A stretch of 24,090 nucleotides of DNA from a virus, in IMG/VR virus record IMGVR_UViG_3300042549_000779, positions 1 to 24,090 of that record, one strand, 5' to 3'. The translations under genes were made by a program, and so were the position numbers. Below, piece after piece: positions 6,486-11,829 of this stretch; the stretch's first letter is position 1; the number at the start of each line of letters is the position of its first letter. Below the pieces are notes generated by a model. The model made no database searches. It was given only the letters and a program-made list of their open reading frames with translations, and had not been told where the DNA came from.

Positions 6486-8068
6486 AGCTCCTCCATCACA
6501 GTCTCGCTCATGCGTCCAGTAATCCGATCATAGTAGAGACCACAAGCAGGGCCAGTCAGTCCACTGAATCGATTCTTCAATACCCGAACCCTGGTTGTAT
6601 GCCGCTCCTTGAGATCCTCAGCCTGTCCGTTACGCTCCAGACCCAGCACCATATCCGACAACTGACCAATCGATCCTGAGCCTCGTAGGGCAGACAGAGA
6701 GGTACTTGCGCCTTCCTCGTGTCCCTTACCATCAGGCCGTTTCAGGTGAGAGACGCAGAACAGTGCTATACCAGTCTCCTGAACCACCATTCTCAGCTTG
6801 GTCATAATCTCGTCTAGGGCTTTTCGCTCGTCACCATTGTCTTGTGCAGATACCACGATACTAACGTGATCAAGAAAAATATACTTGCAATCAAGGGCCT
6901 TAGCCATGAAACGAACCCGTGTGATAATGTTGTCGATTGCAGTAGAGCCAAAGTGATCAAAAAGATACACACGACCAGTACCCAGTGTAGCGTCAAAAGA
7001 ATCTCGTAGTTCTTCATTAGTAACCTCTATGTCAGGTAGGTGTAAAGGCTTGTTAGCGTGTAGACTCATCAGGCTCTTAGCAGTGCGCTTAACAGACTCT
7101 TCCAAGAACAGCAGACCAATGTTGTCCTGAGTGTTATTGATAATGTGATACACAATCTCACGCAGAAACTGAGACTTACCCAGCCCTGAGCCAGCAGTGA
7201 TAGTCACCATCTCGCCAGTCCTGATGCCGTAGGTTAGGTCATTTAACCCACTGAACGGGTAGTTTACGTCAGACTTTTCTACTGGTTGGTTCACCAAATC
7301 CCACAATCCTGCACCATCGATGATTCCATCAGGCGTGTACCGCTCAGCCCTCCACCACAGGTCTACGAAGTCTTTTTCCTTGTTCTCTTGCGCGTACTCA
7401 CAGGAGTCTTTAATACCTGTGCGTCCTTTAAATATCTTGGCTTTAGTTCCAAGTATTTCAGCCACTGCATTAGCCGCTCCTCGGCCCGCATCATCGTTGT
7501 CAAAACAAATGACGATGTTCTCGAAGGAGTCGAGCCACTCGTAATTCGCTTTAATATCTTGGACTGCGTTGCCTGCACCATTCCTAACAGAAACCACAGG
7601 GTACTTAGAACCCAGCATCTGATACGCTGCCGCAGCATCGAACTCGCCTTCTGTAATCGTGACATACTTTCCTCCCTTGTTAAACAACTGCTGCCCGAAC
7701 AGACTACCCTTGTTCCAGTCACCCTCGATGCTGAAACGCTTGTCTTCCATGTTCCTGCGCTTGAAAGCCACCAGGGTCTCTTCCTCGTTGTAGTACGGGA
7801 AATAGTAGTAGCCATCCTTGTTACCGATGCCATAGGTCTGACAGGTAGACCGAGTTAAGTTACGGTCTATCACCTGCTCGTATGACAGATCATGCACATT
7901 AGTCACTTTAGTATTCACCTTAGTTAGTTTCTGCACTGGTTCCTCTGAGTTAGCATTTCGCCTAGCCTTACCACAACTAAAGCACCTAGTGCCCCAATCA
8001 TAGTAGGTCAGTGCATCACTACTGCCACAATCAGGACAAGGCTGGTGTGCCTTTAACTGTTCAGCCAC
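6482..8068 (-). CDS. T7 gp4-like primase-helicase
   Basis: This 528-residue fused protein has three parts. First is a zinc-binding primase domain, CPDCG and CFSCG (Cys11, Cys14, Cys29, Cys32). Second is a TOPRIM domain, with VTITEGEFDAA (Glu140) and IVICFDNDDAGRG (Asp190, Asp192). Third is a DnaB/RecA-type hexameric helicase with Walker A TAGSGLGKS (Lys298), Walker B CKYIFLDHVS (Asp400), and the downstream CVSHLKRPDGKGH and LRGSGSIGQLSDMVLGLERN blocks. It unwinds the replication fork and makes primers for the polymerase encoded downstream. The start is GTG, supported by AAAGGAG 6 bases upstream; it overlaps the preceding 56-aa gene by 8 bases. Confidence 0.95.
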   Translation of the reverse strand: MAEQLKAHQPCPDCGSSDALTYYDWGTRCFSCGKARRNANSEEPVQKLTKVNTKVTNVHDLSYEQVIDRNLTRSTCQTYGIGNKDGYYYFPYYNEEETLVAFKRRNMEDKRFSIEGDWNKGSLFGQQLFNKGGKYVTITEGEFDAAAAYQMLGSKYPVVSVRNGAGNAVQDIKANYEWLDSFENIVICFDNDDAGRGAANAVAEILGTKAKIFKGRTGIKDSCEYAQENKEKDFVDLWWRAERYTPDGIIDGAGLWDLVNQPVEKSDVNYPFSGLNDLTYGIRTGEMVTITAGSGLGKSQFLREIVYHIINNTQDNIGLLFLEESVKRTAKSLMSLHANKPLHLPDIEVTNEELRDSFDATLGTGRVYLFDHFGSTAIDNIITRVRFMAKALDCKYIFLDHVSIVVSAQDNGDERKALDEIMTKLRMVVQETGIALFCVSHLKRPDGKGHEEGASTSLSALRGSGSIGQLSDMVLGLERNGQAEDLKERHTTRVRVLKNRFSGLTGPACGLYYDRITGRMSETVMEEL

Positions 8069-8231
8069 AAGTTACTCCTTTCTGTTTTTCTTTGTGCATT
8101 AATTGTATCACATCTGCCATCACTTTTGCAACCCCCTGATCCAAGGACAGACGAGCCATAGCAGACACAGTGAACCAGTAGTGCGCTTCTTCTTGCATCT
8201 CAGCAATATATCGTTGTTCATCATCATTCAT
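8061..8231 (-). CDS. Small hypothetical protein ahead of primase-helicase, 56 aa
   Basis: The protein begins MNDDEQRYIAEMQEEAHYWF and is an acidic-then-hydrophobic helix-rich peptide ending KQKGVTCG. The ATG at 8231 has an AAAGGA site 9 bases upstream, and the stop overlaps the GTG of the primase-helicase by 8 bases. It is thus the first cistron of the transcript from the 8345-8373 promoter. I do not recognise a family. The good ribosome site, tight coupling and uninterrupted frame make it a real gene with fair confidence. Confidence 0.65.
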   Translation of the reverse strand: MNDDEQRYIAEMQEEAHYWFTVSAMARLSLDQGVAKVMADVIQLMHKEKQKGVTCG

Positions 8232-8337
8232 ACTAAATAGTCCTTTAAGTAGTTAACTAGTTATTAAAGTAGTTATTAATAATAATTATCTTTTAAGTAA
8301 TAAATAATAAATACTACTTAGATTCTTAATAATACTA
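8232..8337 (-). promoter_or_regulatory. AT-rich structured leader of the replication operon
   Basis: The 106 bases between the expected transcript start and the first ATG are extremely AT-rich. On the minus strand an AAGTAGT (8319-8313) is followed by two copies of AACTACTT (8274-8267 and 8254-8247), either of which could pair with it. The second copy touches the AAAGGA ribosome site. The 14-mer AATTATTATTAATA (8287-8274) recurs in the same orientation in the leader of the terminase operon (12728-12741). Alternative pairing could gate the ribosome site; this is inference. Confidence 0.4.
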
Positions 8338-8344
8338 AATAGAG

Positions 8345-8373
8345 ATTGTAGCATACTTAAAAGTCCTTGTCAA
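8345..8373 (-). promoter_or_regulatory. Strong sigma70 promoter for the primase-helicase operon
   Basis: On the minus strand TTGACA (8373-8368), a 17-base spacer and TACAAT (8350-8345) match the consensus at 11 of 12 positions. It overlaps the last codons of the 70-aa zinc protein gene and should start RNA at about 8338. Confidence 0.85.
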
Positions 8374-8569
8374 GATCTAGTCCACAATGAGAATCGTTCT
8401 CATCTGAGTAGTCCTCCTCATGTGCCAGATCAGACCTTTCAATGGTTTGTAAGTCTTCACTGACACTATTAAAACATCCGTTACACAGGTCTATAAACTC
8501 ACCTGTATTAGCAGACTTCCGAGTAGCCTCATAATCACTGAGGTTTTTATTGCAGCTTAAGCATCTCAT
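8357..8569 (-). CDS. Small zinc-ribbon-like protein, 70 aa
   Basis: Two CxxC knuckles, MRCLSCN (Cys3, Cys6) and LCNGCF (Cys29, Cys32), suggest a single zinc ribbon. They are followed by a very acidic tail (AHEEDYSDENDSHCGLDLDK). The ATG overlaps the DUF1289 gene end by 4 bases. The acidic tail and zinc knuckle would suit a protein that binds a host factor or nucleic acid, but no family is recognised. The 3' end contains a promoter for the next genes. Confidence 0.7.
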   Translation of the reverse strand: MRCLSCNKNLSDYEATRKSANTGEFIDLCNGCFNSVSEDLQTIERSDLAHEEDYSDENDSHCGLDLDKDF

Positions 8570-8760
8570 TTTCCGTCATCTCCATAAAGTTTGTTTAGTC
8601 TGTCCCTACATTGTACCATTATTCTGTCCTTCTCAGGGTCAGGTACTAACGACCAGTCCAGGATCTCGTCTAAGCGCCTCCCGCACCCGTAGCATATACC
8701 CCACCCCTCGACCACCTGACAGATGCCCACACAGGGCGTTTTAGGGCTTCCTAGAGGCAT
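8566..8760 (-). CDS. DUF1289 family protein, 64 aa
   Basis: The protein matches the DUF1289 pattern TPCVGICQVVEGWGICYGCG followed by RRLDEILDW, with four cysteines (10, 14, 23, 26) and then a short helical tail SLVPDPEKDRIMVQCRDRLN. DUF1289 proteins are small cysteine-rich bacterial proteins of unknown function, probably metal-binding. Presence in a phage suggests acquisition from a host. The start overlaps the end of the preceding coiled-coil gene by 20 bases. Confidence 0.8.
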   Translation of the reverse strand: MPLGSPKTPCVGICQVVEGWGICYGCGRRLDEILDWSLVPDPEKDRIMVQCRDRLNKLYGDDGK

Positions 8761-8935
8761 TGTTGTTCCTCTCGTTGATCAGTTCAAAGTTTAACTTGGT
8801 GAGTAACTCGTTAGTGTTCCTGAGTTCCTCCTCTAGTCTCTCTGTCCTAGCCCTGAGCATAAAGTTCTCACGCTCGAGTTCCGACACCATGTCGGGCAAG
8901 TCCACCTCATACGGTACACCTGAAACTTTCACCAT
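8741..8935 (-). CDS. Small coiled-coil protein, 64 aa
   Basis: After a beta-like start (MVKVSGVPYEVDLP) the rest is a predicted coiled coil with heptad spacing, MVSELERENFMLRARTERLE and EELRNTNELLTKLNFELINE (about 17-56). The ATG follows the preceding stop directly (TAAATG). GGGAGGAC lies 7-10 bases ahead as ribosome site. No family is recognised; oligomerisation is likely. Confidence 0.65.
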   Translation of the reverse strand: MVKVSGVPYEVDLPDMVSELERENFMLRARTERLEEELRNTNELLTKLNFELINERNNNASRKP

Positions 8936-9010
8936 TTATTTGTCCTCCCAATATGACCGAAGAAAGCCGAAGATAATAGAAAATAGCATCAATAGCAAGA
9001 AGTTAATCAC
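8936..9010 (-). CDS. Putative 24-aa transmembrane peptide
   Basis: A GTG at 9010 opens a 24-residue frame, MINFLLLMLFSIIFGFLRSY plus WEDK, that ends exactly where the next ATG begins. It is one hydrophobic helix with a short charged C-terminus, a plausible single-pass inner-membrane peptide. Start overlap of the GTGA type with the 48-aa membrane gene supports translation. The ribosome site is weak (GGATGG) and the frame is short, so it could be fortuitous. Confidence 0.45.
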   Translation of the reverse strand: MINFLLLMLFSIIFGFLRSYWEDK

Positions 9011-9153
9011 TTTGAAGCCATCCAGTAAAGTCCCACATTAGAGAAAGCATAACCCGCATACACCACTAGCATAGGCAGGTTACCCTTGAACCCCTGCTCC
9101 CCTGCAATGTAGGCGTATATGCACCCCGTCACTATAATGAGCCACGCAGACAT
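9007..9153 (-). CDS. Small membrane protein, 48 aa
   Basis: The frame encodes two hydrophobic segments, SAWLIIVTGCIYAYIA (about 2-17) and LPMLVVYAGYAFSNVGLYW (about 26-44), joined by GEQGFKGN. This is a small two-pass inner-membrane protein of a pattern often seen in phage genomes. The ATG overlaps the preceding TGA by one base. No function is known; a role in host-membrane modification or lysis is only a possibility. Confidence 0.65.
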   Translation of the reverse strand: MSAWLIIVTGCIYAYIAGEQGFKGNLPMLVVYAGYAFSNVGLYWMASK

Positions 9154-9422
9154 CAGAAGTCCCTCGGCTTATAGTTCTTAGCCTTCTCGATCAATGCCTT
9201 GCTGTGTAGCCCTATCAAGAAGTCCAAGTCCTTAAACACAGCCCCTAGGTCAGTCTTAGTCCTAGCGTGCATCATATGGTAGAGGATATACAATTCGTCT
9301 GTCTTCATATCGTCTATCACTTCCTGCAACTCAGACACCTTATCCTCTAGGGCCTCTACTGCGCTATAGTCAATAGTGTCCTGATCTGCGTCATTCCAAT
9401 CATCGTAATTATATTCTTGCAT
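9153..9422 (-). CDS. Hypothetical acidic coiled-coil protein, 89 aa
   Basis: The N-terminus is rich in Asp, Asn and Tyr (MQEYNYDDWNDADQDTIDYS), then a heptad-patterned helix VEALEDKVSELQEVIDDMKT (about 22-41) and a second helical half ending KALIEKAKNYKPRDF. No catalytic motif is visible and I do not recognise a family. The gene is set in the run of small early genes with 11 bases to the preceding one. Confidence 0.65.
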   Translation of the reverse strand: MQEYNYDDWNDADQDTIDYSAVEALEDKVSELQEVIDDMKTDELYILYHMMHARTKTDLGAVFKDLDFLIGLHSKALIEKAKNYKPRDF

Positions 9423-9433
9423 GGTCTAGCCCC

Positions 9434-9658
9434 TTATCTAATGGTTAAAGCATCAAAGGCACTCATTGATTCGCTAAAATAAGCATCCCTGAGCCGATCC
9501 TTTTCATAGGCTAACTTTAGCCTTTTCTCATCCTCGGCCTTTACCACATAATAGGCGAATTCAATCAAATCATCCTCGCTACCTGAGTAATTCCCAAAGT
9601 CGCTATAGTCTAGCCTTTCGTCTAAAATCTCAACCACTTCTTTATTCGTTAATAGCAT
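9434..9658 (-). CDS. Hypothetical protein, 74 aa
   Basis: The protein opens MLLTNKEVVEILDERLDYSD, is acidic in the middle (SGSEDDLIEFAYYVV) and basic-helical toward the end (KRLKLAYEKDRLRDAYFSES). It overlaps the preceding gene by 10 bases, and AGGTTTTATC precedes its ATG. No family recognised; it is probably a cytoplasmic early protein. Confidence 0.65.
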   Translation of the reverse strand: MLLTNKEVVEILDERLDYSDFGNYSGSEDDLIEFAYYVVKAEDEKRLKLAYEKDRLRDAYFSESMSAFDALTIR

Positions 9659-9978
9659 GATAAAACCTCCATTTGTTTATTAGTAAAGTTAGAGAGCCTA
9701 GATTCTATCAGGGCTTCGTGCACAGATGCAACAGCGTAGGCATCAAACCCGCCAATGTGCCATCGATAAGGCTCCAATGGTATGTGGTCTAGTTTCCAAT
9801 CGTAGACTGTAGCGACTGAGCCATCCTCGAATTCAATAAACCATTCTGCGTTGGTCTTATCGCCAATAAAGACCGTTGGCGCACCAAAGCATCGGCAAAG
9901 CTCTTCATATGTGGCGTTTACATAGCCTCGTAGACTGCTCATATTGGTCTGATCTGCGTTACATTGTTTGTGCTTCAT
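9649..9978 (-). CDS. Conserved phage hypothetical protein, 109 aa
   Basis: The core reads RGYVNATYEELCRCFGAPTV (about 17-36), GDKTNAEWFIEFEDGSVATV (about 39-58), YDWKLDHIP (about 59-67) and RWHIGGFDAYAVASVHEAL (about 72-90). This pattern, with an 'FGxPT' turn, 'EWxIxFxDGxVATxYD' strands and 'WHIGG', is familiar from uncharacterised phage proteins. No function is known. The start overlaps the previous stop (ATGA). Confidence 0.75.
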   Translation of the reverse strand: MKHKQCNADQTNMSSLRGYVNATYEELCRCFGAPTVFIGDKTNAEWFIEFEDGSVATVYDWKLDHIPLEPYRWHIGGFDAYAVASVHEALIESRLSNFTNKQMEVLSCY

Positions 9979-10154
9979 TCTTGTCCCTCCATTGAATCAA
10001 TCCCTAGATCCTCTGAAATGTAGGCCATTGCGGAACACAATTCAGACCATTGATCGTCATATTCTGAAACGCCTTCGGGTATTCCATGCTCTCTGTAAAA
10101 GTGTAAGGCATTCCATATTAATGACAAATTCCCTTCCATATCGTTAGCATTCAT
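9975..10154 (-). CDS. Small hypothetical protein, 59 aa
   Basis: The frame starts at the ATG at 10154, 7 bases after a strong GGAGG, and ends in an ATGA overlap with the 109-aa gene. The product is acidic and helical, with SLIWNALHFYREHG (about 11-24) and DDQWSELCSAMAYISEDLG (about 33-51). No family is recognised. The strong ribosome site and the coupling to both neighbours support it as a real gene. Confidence 0.7.
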   Translation of the reverse strand: MNANDMEGNLSLIWNALHFYREHGIPEGVSEYDDQWSELCSAMAYISEDLGIDSMEGQE

Positions 10155-10155
10155 G

Positions 10156-10359
10156 TTATTCCTCCGTTATTCCAGCGCATCGAATAGCCATGCCCGAAAG
10201 AACTTCGGGACTAGAGTCTTGCCCAATCTCGTAAACGACTGGAGAGCCGTCTATGGTCAGAGCCGCATACTTTTCAATTATGCCCTGATCTACACCCAGT
10301 CCAAGGGTTTCATCTAAATCACTCAATGATCCACATTCTACATAAACTAATATTTTCAT
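10156..10359 (-). CDS. Small hypothetical protein, 67 aa
   Basis: The start at 10359 (MKILVYVECGSLSDLDETLG) is chosen over an in-frame ATG 33 bases earlier because AAAGGAG lies 8 bases upstream of it. The protein has alternating beta and loop character with a DGSPVVYEIGQDSSPEVL section, and no motif that I recognise. It is likely a cytoplasmic early protein. Confidence 0.65.
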   Translation of the reverse strand: MKILVYVECGSLSDLDETLGLGVDQGIIEKYAALTIDGSPVVYEIGQDSSPEVLSGMAIRCAGITEE

Positions 10360-10376
10360 TTTTAATGCTCCTTTGA

Positions 10377-10466
10377 TTAGTCTAAATCCCATGGTTTAAA
10401 AATCATGATAACCCCAGCACAGCCCAGCAAAAGTACAGCGATACTAGCATATTCCCACATACTCAT
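10377..10466 (-). CDS. Putative 29-aa membrane peptide
   Basis: The frame begins 1 base after the GP88 stop and encodes MSMWEYASIAVLLLGCAGVI followed by MIFKPWDLD. It is a single hydrophobic helix with a short polar C-terminus. A purine-rich AAAGGGG lies in the GP88 end. A longer frame through this site runs antiparallel in reading phase to GP88 and is not credible, so only this short part is proposed. Confidence 0.5.
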   Translation of the reverse strand: MSMWEYASIAVLLLGCAGVIMIFKPWDLD

Positions 10467-10467
10467 A

Positions 10468-11112
10468 TTAAGCCCCTTTGATAGATAGAATTTTAATAAC
10501 CTTCGACATTTTCTTACCATGTGCCGGATAAGACACCAAAGGCACAGCCTTATCATAGCACGCTCTACAGCCATTGCACCTGCCCTCATGCTCATAAGCC
10601 CTACACAAAAAGCCCTTAGCCTGAGAAGGATCAGGGACAATGACTGAGCCATGCTCCGAAGTATATTCACCCATGACGCTATCCGAGGAAAAGCGAACCA
10701 TGACATTAGGCAGTTGTTGCATTTTAGAGACAATGCCCTTAAACTTCTCAAACTTCACCATGCGAGTAGGTAGCCAATGCTTTACCCACGGTGTCTGCTC
10801 CATTACTGAGAGGATCTTTTCCGCTAGTCCTAAAGAGTACATATCGCCCGAGTCGAACCAGCGGAAGTATCTTTGAGACTCTAGAGCATTGATCATTCTT
10901 TCCTCCCAGTCGCTAGCCTTCCAGTCTTCTTGATTCTCTAGCCTTGGAGCTTTGACATTAGAGAATCGATAGTTACCCGTGGTGGCATAGCATCCTGAAC
11001 AAGCGGCTACCAATTCACCGTTATCGCCTATTGAACCGGGACAAGTGTCGAGGGCTTGAAGTGACCATGACAGAATACCGTCAAGTTTTGAAGTCTTTGA
11101 GAGTTTTAACAT
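10468..11112 (-). CDS. GP88 family protein (cysteine-rich, unknown function)
   Basis: This 214-residue protein matches the phage GP88 family: KLSKTSKLDG (about 3-12), LDTCPGSIGDNGELVAACSG (about 21-40), CYATTGNYRFSNVKAPR, RYFRWFDSGDMY (about 81-92), LAEKILSVMEQTPWVKHWLP and VRFSSDSVMG. Seven cysteines, three near the N-terminus (24, 38, 41) and four near the C-terminus (170, 179, 182, 185), suggest a bound metal or Fe-S cluster. Function is not established. The ATG lies 26 bases past a hammerhead ribozyme, so its message would carry a short, self-cut 5' leader (32 bases) with a GAAGGGA ribosome site. Confidence 0.85.
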   Translation of the reverse strand: MLKLSKTSKLDGILSWSLQALDTCPGSIGDNGELVAACSGCYATTGNYRFSNVKAPRLENQEDWKASDWEERMINALESQRYFRWFDSGDMYSLGLAEKILSVMEQTPWVKHWLPTRMVKFEKFKGIVSKMQQLPNVMVRFSSDSVMGEYTSEHGSVIVPDPSQAKGFLCRAYEHEGRCNGCRACYDKAVPLVSYPAHGKKMSKVIKILSIKGA

Positions 11113-11138
11113 TTTAGAATCCCTTCGTTAGTTTACTT

Positions 11139-11190
11139 GCCTAAGACCGTATCCCTACGGTTTCGCCTCATCAAGGCTCGTCAGTTAGGC
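11139..11190 (-). ncRNA. Type I hammerhead ribozyme, copy 1 (between 74-aa gene and GP88)
   Basis: Read on the minus strand from 11190 the parts are: stem I GCCTAA; core CTGACGA (the conserved CUGANGA); stem II GCCT-TGATG-AGGC; core GAAA; stem III CCGTA-GGGA-TACGG, capped by a GNRA loop; cleavage triplet end TC (with the stem III G, a canonical GUC); then TTAGGC closing stem I. Stem I is the open helix, making it type I. Cleavage is expected after the C at 11145. All invariant nucleotides are present, including G10.1-C11.1 and A15.1-U16.1. The first base is the last base of the upstream gene's TAG stop codon. Confidence 0.9.
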
Positions 11191-11414
11191 TAGACCGGCT
11201 CTATGCTTTTGTCAACAGTATACCCTGCTTTTCCTAATCCCTCTGCAATTTCTTTAGGGAAACAATAAACCCCGTCATAATCTATCAGTGTTTTTCCGTT
11301 GAATACTAGACCGCCTGAATAGCCCCAATCAACATTGGCGCTAATCTCGAAACTGCCTAAGCGATTGTTATTTTCAGGCGTGTAGATAGTGAAGTGTTTT
11401 GTTGTAATTTTCAT
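11190..11414 (-). CDS. Small hypothetical protein flanked by two ribozymes, 74 aa
   Basis: I do not recognise this protein. It opens MKITTKHFTIYTPENNNRLG, is beta-rich with FEISANVDWGYSGGLVFNGK (about 22-41) and ends YTVDKSIEPV. No membrane segment or metal site is seen. AAAAGGAC precedes the ATG at a good distance. A hammerhead ribozyme ends 24 bases before the ATG and another begins at its stop codon, so after self-cleavage it would be a monocistronic message with a 30-base 5'-OH leader. Confidence 0.7.
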   Translation of the reverse strand: MKITTKHFTIYTPENNNRLGSFEISANVDWGYSGGLVFNGKTLIDYDGVYCFPKEIAEGLGKAGYTVDKSIEPV

Positions 11415-11438
11415 GGTGTAGTCCTTTTTAGTTAGTTT

Positions 11439-11490
11439 GCCTAAGACTGTCTCTCGACAGTTTCGCCGCTTAACGGCTCGTCAGTTAGGC
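11439..11490 (-). ncRNA. Type I hammerhead ribozyme, copy 2 (between 114-aa and 74-aa genes)
   Basis: On the minus strand from 11490: stem I GCCTAA; core CTGACGA; stem II GCCG-TTAAG-CGGC; GAAA; stem III CTGTC-GAGA-GACAG with a GNRA loop; TC; TTAGGC. It is the same size as copy 1 and exactly 300 bases away. The stems differ from copy 1 at three positions, each by a compensated pair (stem II pair 4, stem III pairs 2 and 5), while the core and stem I are identical. Cleavage is expected after the C at 11445. The upstream gene's last codon and TAA stop (GCC TAA) are themselves the 5' strand of stem I. Confidence 0.92.
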
Positions 11491-11829
11491 TGTAAATAGA
11501 TGCTGGTCGATGTTCTCGCAGTAGTCGTTAATTTTTTCCATGACTAACTGCTCGAACCCTTCGGTGATTGTGTAATCGTTGATCAAGTCCCAGCCGTCAT
11601 TTCCGTAGACTAGGAAGACTGCCGCTTTTTTGTTCTTATCAGGCGATAGAAAAACTAGGTGGATCTCGTCAACATTGAGACACATAGAGACTATGCTCTC
11701 GTAATCGCTGTCCTTCTCGAACCCGTCTCCGTAGTCGTAGCCAATACAGCCCCAGCCAGCATCGTTAGCGGTCAGTAACAGCTCTCGTGTTACCTGCTCT
11801 TCTATCTTGCGGACTATCTTGCGTTCCAT
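11485..11829 (-). CDS. Hypothetical protein, first gene of the leftward operon, 114 aa
   Basis: I do not recognise this protein. It starts MERKIVRKIEEQVTRELLLT, has GWGCIGYDYGDGFEKDSDYE (about 25-44), a hydrophobic strand pair IHLVFLSPDKNKKAAVFLVY (about 56-75) and ends ENIDQHLFTA. An AAAGGA site lies 7 bases before the ATG. Being promoter-proximal in the leftward direction, it is likely an early gene. Its GCC TAA end doubles as the 5' strand of hammerhead stem I, so the last alanine codon is constrained by the ribozyme. Confidence 0.7.
   Translation of the reverse strand: MERKIVRKIEEQVTRELLLTANDAGWGCIGYDYGDGFEKDSDYESIVSMCLNVDEIHLVFLSPDKNKKAAVFLVYGNDGWDLINDYTITEGFEQLVMEKINDYCENIDQHLFTA

Noticed and set aside
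7286-7858. 190-codon plus-strand frame
   Set aside because: It lies antisense within the primase-helicase gene, has no credible ribosome site and no recognisable protein pattern.
10377-10751. 124-codon minus-strand frame overlapping GP88
   Set aside because: Most of it is an alternative frame of GP88 rich in Arg, Leu and Met; only its last 29 codons, after GP88 ends, are kept as a possible membrane peptide.
11187-11215. TTGACA on the minus strand near the end of the 74-aa gene as a promoter
   Set aside because: The -10 position reads TAGCCT, a poor match, and overlaps the ribozyme.
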